Assembly (NCBI GenBank): GCA_009617715.1
Contig: VTFK01000455.1
Location: 62,001-126,000, forward strand
Reading direction: 5' to 3'
DNA length: 64,000 nt
From: Plectrocnemia conspersa
Taxonomy: Eukaryota > Arthropoda > Insecta > Trichoptera > Polycentropodidae
Positions 50,760 through 62,760 of the stretch are shown piece after piece. Below the pieces are notes generated by a model, which saw only the letters and a program-made list of their open reading frames with translations, had not been told where the DNA came from and did no database searches. The translations under genes were made by a program, and so were the position numbers. The number at the start of each line of letters is the position of its first letter. The first letter of the stretch is position 1.

Positions 50760-53700
50760 AATTAAATCGATATTTAAATAACGAACGAATGTTGTCATCG
50801 CGAAAAAAACACAAACAATCGATTCTGTGCTCATAAATCGCCAGTCGATTTAAATTCAAATGTTGTCATCGTTCAACATATTAAATATATTTATTTATTC
50901 TAATTGTTGTTCTCGTTTATTATCGTCGTACGTCTTACGCTGTTATCGGTCGTGCGGCTCGTGCTCTTTCAATGTGCGTTTCAGATTAACTTAGCAATGT
51001 TTATGTTTGACGTATGCTCATTGTTGAAGTCGAACAAATGTCAAACATTTTTTATTACTCTAGCTATATAACTAAAAAACTAATGTTCTAGCTGTAAACA
51101 TTGTTTGATTCGCACGTGGTTACATATTTGACATTTAGTTTGGATCACTCGTCGCGAGAAAGCCTAAATCGAGAGTTATTTTTATTAATTTGAAAAATAT
51201 ATTTTTTTTGACAAATGGCTTCATTGTGTATACGATACTTAATATGAATTTTCTGGAAAAATTGTTATTTTTGTTCAAAACCCTTACAATTTTTGTTTTT
51301 ATATACCTTTTCTTCCCACTTATAATATCCGAGGAGAGGTACATATTTGGGCCGAAAGTTCAGTTGCCACATTTTTAATTATAATTTGCTAGCTTTGTAC
51401 AAAATTTAGCTCTTTTGTGTATCAACCTAGAATTTACCTTTGCTTTATCAAGCTAAGATATACTATTTACTTACTTTTCAATTTAACTTTATACCTTACA
51501 ATAAAGCAAATGACAAATTTCGAGTCTCTATTAAGTTCTAAAAACTTTTTTCCAATTATGTTTTCATATTGGTTGTTTATCTTTAGTGAAAGATTTGAAC
51601 AAATATGGGGGCATTCATTTAAACTCCTTTCCTCGCTGCTCAAATTTAGACACAAATCGAGCTTAATGACATAGTACATAGATATATAAACATATATTTT
51701 AAATATGTGTGTTTTTCCTTAAAAACATATGTTTTAATTAACAATATTGAAATGTAAATGGATAATACTAAAATATAAAATTTAAAAATAGGTAGTTGTT
51801 AAAATTGCTAATAGGTGTTACTTTTAAATAAAAAGTTGTCCATTTTCTATCTTATTTTATTAGTGTAAAATTTATATATGTTATCATATTTTATTACTTA
51901 AATTTGTAATACAGAAAAAAGTTTATATTTAAAAAAAAAAGCAAATTGATGATTTTTGCAGAAAACACATGGCTGTTTTCGCAAATACTAGAGTAATAGA
52001 CTGGAAATAATAGGGTTAAAATGTATACATCATACTATGTAGATATCCAATTATTACAAATATTAAATGTACAATTTTTTTGATATAATGCATTTTACTA
52101 GTTTATAATATTTTCATGTTTATAATTCTGTTAATATTATATTAATATACAATATAATAAAATGTTACAATGTGAGTAAAAAATAAGAAACAAATAGATA
52201 AATGAACTAGGTTCTCCATCTATGTTTAATCATTAAATCTATTTCTATGAATAGCTTTATTTCTGGATAAGGCTTACAAAACCTTAATTTTTGTCAGCTA
52301 ATTAATCTCAATGATATAGCACATTACTAAACTGAGCATTGTCGATACTACAAACTCCCTTTGTTTTCAACATACATCTTTAACCTGCAACATGAAATGA
52401 TTCATAAAGTATTGAAACTTTTTAATATATCTGCAGTGAGACGTTGATTTTTTTTTTCAAATAATTGTTCCGTTGTTATTTTTTCTACACATATGTGGAC
52501 TCCTCAAAACATCAGATAATATTCATTCAATTTCAAGTTTTCTGCCAATTCATCAATTTTATGTGTAACATAAAATCTTATTATAATTTAAGCTGTTTCG
52601 ATACACTGCTTTACTATTTAGCCATTATAAAATTTATTTAGTTATTACTTGAATTTTAATTCTCAATATTCGTAATAAGGCATCAAAATTCCAAGGTTTT
52701 TGTAGCGAAAAACGTGTCACCTTAACAATGTACTATATTGTAATATGAAATCCTAGAACGATTAAATATTCCTTACTATTAACAGCTACAGAGAACATTC
52801 CCAAATCATTTGTAATTTAAGTAATACAGATAAGTTTATCTTAGGAGCACTCGAATATGACTCACTGAGTTTTCGCATACTATTTCGATCCACATTCGTG
52901 AAATCAAACACATTTTTTAATTCGGCAAACCGATTACTGAATGAAGTATCTGCAGATTTCATACAAGTATTTCATTTAATATTTGTATATTATGTTTAAA
53001 ATATGTTATTGTGTATGAGTAACGTATTGGCATTAAGCTGTAAGGCTCTAAAAATATAGAATAACTTATAATGTCGTAACGAAATGATAAATTCTAAGTT
53101 ATTATTACTTGAAGTCAAACAATACTATTTATTTAGTCGCACGGCAATAACTTTGCCATTCTGCTTATTACAGCTTTTTTAATCGTCCAGAAAGATTTTT
53201 TAAATTCTTCATTTATAAAAAAATATTTTTAATTGTAAATACAATCAAATTTATATATTAACTAGTGGGTACGTTTTTTCTTTCACGGTTGACAATGATC
53301 CTAAAATAATATGCACACAACTTTCATTTAAATAAATTTCTCAAACTGGGAAGTATATTTTTTTAATTTAAAATGAAAACATAGATGTAAGTAAATTATT
53401 TATTTATTTATTAAATACGATCATCATGACCTTACAGGTTACACCAAATGCGTCAAACGTAATATATTTAAATAAAACAACATTAATTACGATAAAAAAA
53501 TCAATCGGACCAGCTCCTCATAGCTGATACTGAACCAGCGTATTAACAAACATTTAATGCTACCATTTCAACTAGTAATTTTTTATATTTTTAAAATATA
53601 ATTGTCTTGTGTGACATTTTATTAAAATTAAATAGTGCCAAAAAATTGCGACAATATACAATAATATATACAAAATACTAATTTTTAGGTGAAAATCTAT

Positions 53701-54650
53701 CAGATTTGAGATAAAATTACTTTTTATATACCCATTGGCTTTTGGTGATCAATGATCTAAGTTTATATTTCGAATATGTGAAATGATGTAAGCACTTGCT
53801 TAGTAAAATTATTTAGTATAAATTAAATACTTATTTATTCTAACAAAACAAGTTTGAATAAAAATTTGTTTTAGATATTTGGTCACATTTTTATTTAAGT
53901 TAATAAATTTTTCTCAAGAGACCCAAAATTCCTGTTTAAAAGTAGTTAATTTTATCTGGAAATATAAATTTACTGTTGTAGGTTTTATATATTTATCGTA
54001 TAAATATATAAAGTATAACATACATATATTTCCATTATATATATGTTATATTTTTAATGAAAAATTTCAATAAAAAAGCAATGGAAATCGCAATAGTGTT
54101 GACTAATGTATTGTTATTGTTTGCCGTATTTGAAAATAAAAATATAGTTCATTTGATTTTATTTTATTAAGTCTGTAACAGTTAAAAATCTATTTTAAAT
54201 CTATACAAAAATAGAGTTTATTAATTTTTTTCATGATTCAGTCTGTGTCAGTAACAATTCTCCATACATATTTGGGGTTATTTAAATGTATAGAAAAACT
54301 CGCGCATCAAGCCGCGCAGTGAGATTTTTTCTAAATATAAATATTTTTGCTCACTACAGTTTAAGATAAAAATTATATATGTATACTGTATTTTTTGTTG
54401 ATTAGTGTATAAATACGTGTGTACTCACTCACAAAGAATGTTTGGAATTTCTTAGGGCAGAATTTTTTTCGCGTTTTCTTTGTTCCCCCTCTTCGTACGC
54501 TACATACAGAATGAACCAAAAAATCGAATCGCAGAATAGCGAAAAACGTCGATATTTCCACGCCATGCATAATACATAATGCATACAAAACAAAGACAAT
54601 CGCACTCGTGTGACACAATTGATAAACGACGACCGCAATTATTAGTAACA
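50760..54650. other. probable intron of the 50.3-kb gene, no features recognised
   Basis: Long A+T-rich tract. Open frames are Phe/Ile/Tyr-rich and look random. Confidence 0.4.
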
Positions 54651-55159
54651 ATTATTACAATTTGAACAGTCCGCTAATCGCTTTTCCCGTTGTAAGTTCA
54701 CACAAGACGTTTTTAATGTGGGTATAATACAACCATCCATAGTCTGACTGTTATTCACCGGAAAGGCACAAGAGTCAATTCGACCGAATTTTCCGCGCAG
54801 AAACACTTGTGGCTCAGAACGATTTTCCCGATTACCAATTTTCTCTCTCGGATGATAAAGCGCTTTTCCGAGAAGTGAGCGACCTTCGCTGAAAGTACCG
54901 CTCTATATTATTAGCTATATGCACGCTCATTATCATGCAAAAATTGATTTTTGTCATAGTTTCAGTTCAAGGCCAGCACTACTCTTTCATACGAGTCCGA
55001 ATCTGAAAATATATCGCGCAAAAGTGTTACAGATGTTATTAGTCGTGTATTGTGTTACTGTCGTACTCGAGATGAAACAAAAAGGTTCAATGTCATGTAT
55101 GATGCTTTTGCTCTGTGTATATATTATAATGTAGCGTTGCTTACGTTGTGTTTTGGTTA
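54651..55159. other. mixed-composition block before the nested transposons
   Basis: More balanced composition (54660-54910) with TTTTCCGAGAAGTGAGCGACC and related words. It could be a regulatory element or an old repeat. No gene is seen. Confidence 0.3.
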
Positions 55160-56130
55160 TTAACCCTTTCCGCTCGTTTGGTGCGTGAGACGCACCAGTA
55201 CTTGGGTCTATATTACTCGTCAGGCGCGTCAGACGCACCATTTCAATTAATGAAATATAACGTCGATTTTTGGGTATTTCCTGTGCATGTTTTGAATGGC
55301 GTTTTTGCAGTGTTGTAGACAAGAGTTTCAAGAGTCATACCTTATCAAAAAAATATCATTTTTACCTGAATCAAGCCGGGGAGAGCTTATTTATCGGGAT
55401 AAGTCGGGGTTTTTTTGATGACTAAATTTAACGGCAGATTTGCCGTAGCTTCTCCCAAAGGCAACAGTTGGCGATCGCCTTTCGGTTGACACGCGTCGGT
55501 GACGTTTTTATTACCTATTCTGTTTTCTACAGCGGCTCGGTTGTCCGTAATTTGTGTCTAAGTGAAACTATATATAGTGACTGATAATTTTGTTTAATTA
55601 CTTATTTTGTAATTTTATTGTGAAGTTATTGTAAAAGTTAATTTTTTTAAATATTATTGTGAAAAAAATAGTGCTATGGCTAAATATAGTGATTGTGAAG
55701 ATATGTTTTGTAATGATAGTGTATAATCGTATATTGGGCGACAGTCAAATGGGCGCGATTCAAAATGGGCGATTTCTTTTTGGGCGATACAATAATAATG
55801 CATTACAAATAAATGTGATGCAAATCATGATCTTATAATTAATTAAATAATTAACGTAATTAAATACATACGAAAATATAAGTAATATTTTTTAGAAAAG
55901 AATTAAAAGATGAAAACATTATTCGGTCTAAACAAAATATAATATACCTACATAAGATATATGTATATGTATATTTACTTATCATTTTGCATATTTAATC
56001 ATAAAAATTAATAACTTAAACAGTTTGATTTTTTTTATTCAAAATTTAAGAAAGTTACTCGATATCATAAAACACTTAGGCTAAAGTCGGTAATTTTATT
56101 ATAAATACCCTACCAAAAAAAATGTTTATA

Positions 56131-56560
56131 GTGGGACCTTACGCGAATTTTTTTTATGTTTTGAGCCTTGGAAACTACTGTGAGAACAAACTTTTGGAAT
56201 TCCCAAAAAATCGCATATTTTACAGTTATCTATTTTAAATTAAATAGGATTGTTATATATAAATATAATAACACAGAACTAGCGCTGATAAGTGTTTATC
56301 GTGGATTTCGCCCTTTTTTTTTTTTTTTTATATTTTGAGACTTTTAAATTACTGTGAGAACAATCTTTTGGAATTTCCAAAAATCGCATACTTTACCGTT
56401 ATCTATTTTAAACTGGATAGGGTAGTTATATATAAATATAATAACCCAGAACTAGCGCTGATAAGTGCTTATCGCAGATTTTACCCTTTACGCGATTTTT
56501 TTATATTTTGAGAATTATAAATTACTGTGAGAACAAACTTTTTTGGAATTTCAATATAAT
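56131..56560 (+). repeat. 174-bp tandem repeat, about 2.4 copies
   Basis: The landmark TTTTGAG recurs at 56159, 56333 and 56507, exactly 174 bases apart. Between landmarks the copies share ACTGTGAGAACAA, CTTTTGGAATT, TTATCTATTTTAAA, TATATAAATATAATAAC and CAGAACTAGCGCTGATAAGT. The third copy stops after TTTTGGAATTTC, just before the nested MITE. Confidence 0.85.
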
Positions 56561-56573
56561 TTTTTCGTTTTAA

Positions 56574-56833
56574 CCCTTTATAGGACACATATTTTTGTTT
56601 TTTCTTTTTTTTTAAAAAATGAATTAATATCTTATTTGTCGTTTTAGGCTGCAATATTCTAAATTAAGTCAACTTTTATATTGAATGGTAAACTGACCTA
56701 CCAATGTACGTTATCACGGGTGCTCTTGTAACATTAGGTTCATTATTAAAAAAAAAAAAACATAGGAAAAATAAACCTTAATTTTTTGGTGGTATATTCA
56801 TGTACCACTTTGTTCAAGGTGTCCTATAAATAG
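56574..56833. mobile_element. 260-bp TTAA MITE nested in the TGGGCGA element
   Basis: The left terminus CCCTTTATAGGACACATAT and the reverse complement of the right, CTATTTATAGGACACCTTG, share a perfect 12-mer TTTATAGGACAC. TTAA flanks both sides (56570-56573 and 56834-56837). It is a piggyBac-type non-autonomous element, the third level of nesting. Confidence 0.7.
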
Positions 56834-57518
56834 TTAATGTATATTTTATTAATATTTACAATAAAGCAAGGCGTGCAAGTTTTTTTTTTTTTCTGTCGCC
56901 CAATAAACCATCGCCCAATTGACCGTCGTCGTCGTCGTATAAAATTACAAACAAATACATATTTACCATACAGCTATTCATTAATAAAAGTTTTGTCTAT
57001 TTTTTAATTAAGAAATATATAAAATAATATAACGTTCCATTTGCCCTTCGATGGGGCGATGAGACTAATATTAGTTTATATAAATATAGATATCTTGTGG
57101 GTTTCTTTAATTATGGAAAAAACGTACAATTTGTAATTCTGCGAGCGATGTAAGCTGGCTTCGTTCGCAGGTAGATATATCTAAACCTAAAACCGAGCGG
57201 CATATTGTTATTTGTGTATATTTATGGTTTAAACATTTTTCGGTCCCATAAATATTTTTAAAAGGGTCGTCACCCTATTGTGTTAATTTATTGTTATGGA
57301 TTGCCAACCAATGGTACTTGAGAGAACCAAAAAAAAAAAAAAATGTAATTTAGAGAAATGCAAGTATTTGTTCAGATTTCTTCGTTTTTGATATTAGTTT
57401 ATTCATAGTTATGCTCTACATATATAATTTTAATTTTTAAAAAGAATTTAACATTTTTCATTTTTCCCGAGCTGGCGACATACCTAGTACGAAAACGATT
57501 ACGAGTGCAAAGGGTTAA

Positions 57519-59227
57519 CTTGTCTGACGGCGTGCTAATTCCTCGTATAACGTTTTGAAGAAATTATCTTTCATTGAGGCAATTGTGGGAATTGATTTCC
57601 CAGTATAAATATTCAAATTTATTCGGTACTTCCGAATAATTATTGTTATTGTATTTGTGAATCTACCGCTGTAACATGACGGGCGTAAACCTTAGGTGTA
57701 ACTATACCTCAGACAAACCAAATTATTAAAAGCAATTGGAGCATCTGTTTTGATCAATTGTTAATTATTTATAATATACAACTGTCCCTCGATACGTTAT
57801 GGATACATTCCATGAAAAATCGTTTAAATCGGGGCAATGAAAATTGAATGATAAGTTGAAATCAAAAATCGGATGTAATAAAAATATCGCTACAAAGTTT
57901 ATTATTAATGGCAATAATTTAAATAGCATATTTTGAAAATCGTGTAGCAAAGTAATTTAAAATTTTAATATAATATGTTCCTTAAAGAATTATTAATGAT
58001 AAAAAATTCTACATTGTAAAAAAATAAGAATGATTCTTTCTAAGTATAATCACGGAATCTGTTTTTTTGTGTTATTTAGAAATGTTCTCAAAAAGTAGGT
58101 ACAAAAATATGCAGTGCAACGAGAATATTTTCGTTTTATATATTATCTTTAAAATCTTTTTTTTTTATTTGTACCCAATTTTGTATCTTAATTCATAAAT
58201 ATATATTTATGTATATGAAATAAAAGCATAATTTTGTTGATTCAGATCGACGCTTCTCAATCTGCTGCAAACGAAGCACCGGCCATGAGTGCGAGAGAAA
58301 TTTGTGTATTTTATTTTATTTATTTATTTATATATGTTGTAAACTAAAATGTCTAACCATAGTGACTAATCGAATTTATTTACGATGCTATTCTTGCACT
58401 TAAATTATGCAAGTCAAAAACACTCATTGGACACATTTCATCGTTACGCCATTCGCTGCATGTGCATTATTTTCCATCACGTTAAAATGATTCATGAATG
58501 AAATGTTAATTATTTCATTAACATTTAAAAAAACCTTGGATTTAAAACATAAAACACTTAATTGGTATTAACAATATTAACAACTACTGACAAAATTCTT
58601 TGAAACACGAGTTTTTAATCTTTATTGACTTAATCTATTTTAATTTTATTGTTTATTGTTAAAAGTAACGGGCAATTGATAAGTAGCTCACATTTTATTG
58701 TATTTGCTTCTAATTTTAAATATTTAATCAATTCAATAATTCATATTATCATTATTTATATTTAAGTCGCAGGTTTTAAACATTATCAATGTGAGGCGTT
58801 GATAATGTTAAGGGGTAACTAAACTCATGGGCTACTCACCATCTGTCAAAGTTGTGTGATTTATATTATATTATATTCCTTCTTCTTTTACCAACATGAA
58901 GAATTATATTATAAAATAATTGCCCCCTCATATTTTATATTAGGAGCCAACTTAACTAAGTCATTATTTATTTATATTTTATGTATGTATAGATAATACT
59001 TATATTATATTAGATACAATTGTATCACCTAATTGCAAAAAAGTTAGTCACCCTTCAGGTCACCTTAGATTTGCTTATATCGCTATCAAAAGGAGTTATC
59101 GCTTAGATAAGTCCAATATAATCAAACTAGTGAACAATGTCAGGACTAGAGATTCCAACTATTCGAATATCAAATTATATATAAAAGTAAGAATATCATA
59201 TTTAAAATTATAATTTATTGTATAACA
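57519..59227. other. A+T-rich region, weak exon candidate at 58246
   Basis: TTGATTCAG precedes an open stretch IDASQSAANEAPAMSAREI (58246-58302) that would be in phase with the exon at 50312. Codon composition is better than its surroundings, but the possible donor (GTGTAT) is weak and the family is unknown. The rest shows no features. Confidence 0.25.
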
Positions 59228-59290
59228 GCGCTGTCCAACTGGCGGCCCGCAAACTTACTTTTGCTGCATACGAACCATTTCATGTTTTAA
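59228..59290 (+). mobile_element. hAT-like terminus
   Basis: CAGCGCTGTCCAACTGGCGG followed by CCCGCAAACTT matches the hAT end pattern CAG-G-TGTCCAACCTGCGGCCCGC. The opposite end and 8-bp duplication were not found, so it is a fragment. Confidence 0.5.
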
Positions 59291-59559
59291 ATGAAAATTA
59301 ATAAAAATGGGTTAAAAAATGATTGGTAAACAAATTATAAATGTCCAGGATTTAATTTTAAAATATTTCATTACAATTTATTACTAATATTATTCGAATA
59401 ATGTAACCTCAGGAACGGTTTTCGGAAAAATATATGGCAGGAATAAAATAACTCGTTTTCAGGCTCATTAATAGCTTTGAAATCTGACTTTTTAGTTGAC
59501 CTGTTTATTCGATGATGCATCAAACGTCGTTTTAATACTTGATTAGTGTATTATTTATT

Positions 59560-59996
59560 CATTTATTTTATTAATTCATTTAGCTAATATAGATAATTGT
59601 TTTTGCAATAAACAAATATAATTAAAACATACATACAAAACATAACATAAACAATGATGGAATAGCGTAGTCCGTAACTTCTCAGACTAGTAACTCTGAG
59701 GTTGCAGGTTCAAGCCCCGGCAGCGGCACTCGAATTTTTATTTGTAAAAATACTCTATGATTTTAAAAAAAAATGGTCCCATCTGCAGTGACATCTATTG
59801 ATTATAAATTGTATAGCACATAATAATTTTTAATTAATAATATAGATGTCACCAATTCCCAGACTGGCAGTTAATACTTACTTGTAGGTATTTATTATGT
59901 CCGATTGACTTACTCAGGTGCAGATTTGCTCGTTGTAACGCATTGGGCTCACGCCTGCCATGTTACAACGAAAGATTAAATAAAAAATAAATAATA
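59560..59996 (+). repeat. tRNA-derived SINE with A/T-rich tail
   Basis: The head starts near 59656. The A box TAGCGTAGTCCG and B box GGTTCAAGCC (59707-59716) lead into GGCAGCGGCACT, as in the minus-strand copy at 13560-13650. The body runs through CATCTGCAGTGACATCTATT and ends at CATGTTACAACGAAAGATTA followed by AAATAAAAAATAAATAA, a typical retroposed tail. The repeat shared with 5440-5545 directly precedes the head. Confidence 0.65.
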
Positions 59997-60137
59997 TAAT
60001 TCTAATAGGTGTTTCTTTATTCCATTGAGGAAACCCGCTACATTTTAATTTTTTCGGATTGTCATAGGAATATTATTATATAAATTCACACTTCCGTATA
60101 ATATTCCCCTGGCCGTATTCGTTTTCTTATGCCTTAC

Positions 60138-60476
60138 CAGGGCTTTTTTGTCATGAAACGCGGTGGAACGGCATTTCGGCACTCGTTACCGAGCGTTCCG
60201 AGACACGATTTTATTGCTTTTGACGTGAATTTTTGACTTCTGAGAACTGATAATTGTTTTTGCGCCCTCCTATTGACCAAAATTCGGTTTGAATACTTTG
60301 ACCAATACTTTCATATCAATAAATTTGTCATATACATTTTTTTTATTTTTTATGCGCTTCGTGGCATAGGAAAAGCTGCTTTAAATTCAATTTAAATGAT
60401 ATTTGAATATAATTTTCTTTAGTAAAATGCTTGACAAGTGAGTTCCGGCACCTTTTTTGTTTAAAAAAAAGCCCTG
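60138..60476. mobile_element. 339-bp TIR element, CAGGGCTTTTTT termini
   Basis: CAGGGCTTTTTTGT at the left and its inverted counterpart AAAAAAAAGCCCTG at the right bound the segment. Subterminal GTGGAACGGCATTTCGGCAC and GAGTTCCGGCACC face each other. A CAGGG start is hAT-like, but I see no clear 8-bp duplication, so the superfamily is open. Confidence 0.6.
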
Positions 60477-60728
60477 TGACTATCTATTTCTAGTACTAAA
60501 TCTATGTACATCTTTATTTCTTATTAATTATTAAAATACTTTCATATTATTTTCTAACTCTTATATAAATTCTAAAACATTTCTTCAATATTTCTTGAGT
60601 ATACAACTATTCTATTTTTATAATCATGCTTCTACAACTAGTAAATCTATCTTTATTTAAAACTACTCTCGTTGCCCTATTTTTATAATTTTTGCAACAT
60701 CGTCTTATCTAACTTATTAACCATATAC

Positions 60729-60870
60729 AGTGAAACCTCGAATTACGAGTATTTTGAGATTTTTATTTTACATATTTTGAGAAAATTTATTTGACATACG
60801 AGTAATTTGAGTTACGAGCTTCGTCACGGAACGAATTAAACTTTCAAGTCAAGTAGGATAATAAATTGCT
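60729..60870. mobile_element. pogo/Tigger-like short element inserted in the LINE
   Basis: It begins CAGTGAAACCTCGAATTACG-AG after TATA, close to the pogo/Tigger end pattern CAGT-AACCTCG. It continues with TTGACATACGAGTAATTTGA-GTTACGAGC and GTCACGGAACGAATT, an inverted echo of the start. It splits the C-terminal part of the minus-strand LINE. Confidence 0.5.
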
Positions 60871-60963
60871 ATATTGATATTTTATGTATGTAAACTTAAC
60901 ATAGTTCTCATCCTAGACAATATACCTATTTTTTTGTTTATGTAATTACAATGCTCCTTAAAA

Positions 60964-61031
60964 TTTAATATTTTTTCTACAATTACTCCTAAATATTTAA
61001 TATTTTTCTACAATTACTCCTAAATATTTTA
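60964..61031. repeat. 31-bp tandem duplication inside the LINE
   Basis: The unit containing CTACAATTACTCCTAAATAT is present twice, 31 bases apart (60977 and 61008). It duplicates the YLGVIVEK codons of the RT remnant. Confidence 0.8.
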
Positions 61032-62051
61032 TATTATAAACAATTTCTATAATATTATCTAACATATCTTTATAATTAATAAACATACGATTATTTTTAT
61101 TCTCATTTAGTTTAAGTACATTATTTGTTAACAATTTTTGTACTATACTTAATTCATTATTTAATTTATCTACAATTTCTTTAACATTATCACATATACA
61201 ATAAATTAAAGTGTCGTCTGCAAACACATGTATGTATTTTACATTTTTCGATATTTATTAGTTATATCATTATTTATATATATATATTATAAACAACAAT
61301 GGTCCTAATTTGGACCCTGTGGTACACCGTTTTATTATTTTCTCTTCGGAATATGCATAATTTACTTAAATTTTTTGCTTTCTCTTTTTTAAATAATTAT
61401 CAAATCATCTTAAAACTATTTTACTAATACCTATAAACTCTTTAACATTATACTTCTGTCTATTGTTTCAAAAGCTCTCTTGAAATCCAAAAAACTGCTC
61501 CAATGATTTGGTTCGTATCCTTGACCAATAACTTATTATTTATCACTACTTGTAATGCAGTCTTAGTGGAATGTTTTTCACTGAATCTCGATTGTTGTTC
61601 ACACAGATTTTTTTTGTGTAATAAAAAAATCCCTTAATTCTTTGATTACTACTTCTTCCATCACCTTTTCCATACAAGACAACTTGTTAATTGGTCTCAT
61701 TTCCTCAACATTTTTATTTTTTATTTTAGGTACATGTATAATAGCATTCCTTAAATTATCAGGTATTTCTCCTTCGGAGAGATTTACTAAATATTGTAAT
61801 TTAGTTCCAAGTATTTCTCATGTGTCTTTAATTATATTTACATCCAATTAATCAGTACTGATTCCTTTTTTTGATTTACAAATTATGTTGTGAATTTCTT
61901 CTATGGATACTGATTTAAATTCTCCAAAATTTACATTAAATGATTCTTTATTGTATTGTACTAATTTATTAAACTGGGATATTGAATTCATAATTATTGT
62001 TTTCGGTTTTCTTTAAGGTGCAAATGTTTAATTTGTAACTCATTTGTGTTA

Positions 62052-62429
62052 TATGTTACAGTGAAGCTAGATTTTCATTAGTATATACATATAATTTCAA
62101 TAAGAAGGGCAGCTAAAATTAATCAAACACTAGCTTTATAATTTCACTGGTCAACATCAGTGAGGCTGTATTTATTGACTGCGCGAATTAACCGGTACAC
62201 GTACGCTCCGAATATTTTGGTCTCAACAGATTATGTGTCGTCCTACAACTATTTTTTTAAATAAAATTTGCTGATCGCATGCAAGATTTAGAGCGACATA
62301 TAATTTCACTAGCACCTGTCAGGTAAAATATATTTTCAGTAGTAGAAATATATATATTTACCAGTGAAAATGTATTCCAATATGATTTCATTGAAATGCC
62401 AGTGAAACTATATTTTCACTGTAACATAT
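62052..62429. mobile_element. 378-bp TIR/foldback element with TTTCACT/AGTGAAA units
   Basis: The termini are ATGTTACAGTGAA and, inverted, TTCACTGTAACAT. The right half carries repeated TTTCACT and AGTGAAA blocks (around 62302, 62362, 62401, 62415) spaced by TATATTT stretches. It shares ends with the shorter element at 5708-5862. There is no ORF. Confidence 0.6.
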
Positions 62430-62569
62430 GTATGTATGTACATACATGCACATGTCATCGTATGCTATTATTGGTTGTCATATAAATCTATTCCTTACCG
62501 CAATGTGTGAAGCCGCCTTTACGTCACCATTTCCTCGTCTCAACTCTGTTCGCAAATTATTCAAATAAC

Positions 62570-62760
62570 TCAATGACGCGCCCGGGGTCTCCGACCCTCC
62601 GAAAAGCGCATTCGATCCCGGGACCCTCGCAATTTTCCACTCGGACCCGCGGGCAGGGGTCGCCAACCTTCGACGGCGGCTGCGATACGTCTTTATCGAT
62701 TGAAGTTTTTTTGAGGAATGTTGTGGGAAAAAAGGACAATACACTCCGCCGCGTGCGAAC
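62570..62760. promoter_or_regulatory. GC-rich patch, promoter-like or hAT-derived
   Basis: CpG-rich block with GATCCCGGGACC and CAGGGGTCGCCAACCTTC; the latter resembles a hAT end. It could be a second promoter of the 50.3-kb gene or an old repeat. An AG acceptor at 62819-62820 is followed by an open stretch KEIKYVKPLNCEIAIVTC (62821 onward) in phase with the 50312 exon, but no convincing donor follows. Confidence 0.3.

Larger units (their letters stand above)
55734..56934. mobile_element. TIR element of 16-bp TGGGCGA units, nested in the piggyBac-like element
   Basis: The left end is four tandem 15-16-base units beginning TTGGGCGACAGTCAAA, TGGGCGCGATTCAAAA, TGGGCGATTTC and TGGGCGATAC. The right end, reverse-complemented, reads GACGGTCAATTGGGCGATGG then TTTATTGGGCGACAG, the same units inverted, with a (CGA)n run at the border. 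TCGTATA lies on both sides (55727-55733 and 56935-56941), a possible 7-bp target duplication. The interior is non-coding and holds a 174-bp tandem repeat and a TTAA MITE. Confidence 0.6.
55164..57514 (+). mobile_element. piggyBac-like element with TTAA target duplication, disrupted
   Basis: The left end CCCTTTCCGCTCG and the reverse complement of the right end CCCTTTGCACTCG match at 11 of 13 positions. Each is flanked by TTAA (55160-55163 and 57515-57518), the piggyBac hallmark. The left subterminal part holds GGTGCGTGAGACGCACC and GGCGCGTCAGACGCACC palindromic words, common in insect piggyBac-like elements. A possible transposase start (MAKYSDCEDMFCNDS) at 55676 is cut after 16 codons near the insertion at 55734. 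No catalytic region remains, so the element is non-autonomous. Confidence 0.7.
60480..61985 (-). pseudogene. CR1/jockey-type non-LTR retrotransposon remnant, minus strand
   Basis: Read downward from 61985, the pieces follow canonical RT order with stops and frameshifts: EMRPINKLSCMEKVMEEVV (RPI-L--K--E), QQSRFSEKHSTKTALQVV (FR--HST--AL), FLDFKRAFETIDRSIM (LDLKKAFDTVDH), PQGPNLGPLLFIIYI (PQGS-LGPLLF), MFADDTLIYCI (active-site FADD intact), KLNENKN and YLGVIVEKY. After a 60729-60870 interruption comes KNRATRVVLNKDRFTSC, the usual C-terminal NRA-R-IL---RY--S. The longest intact piece is 76 codons (60997-61227). Confidence 0.85.

Noticed and set aside
54373..55331. Open frames of 92 and 114 codons on the minus strand
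   Set aside because: They cross the piggyBac-like left terminus and intergenic DNA and have no domain.
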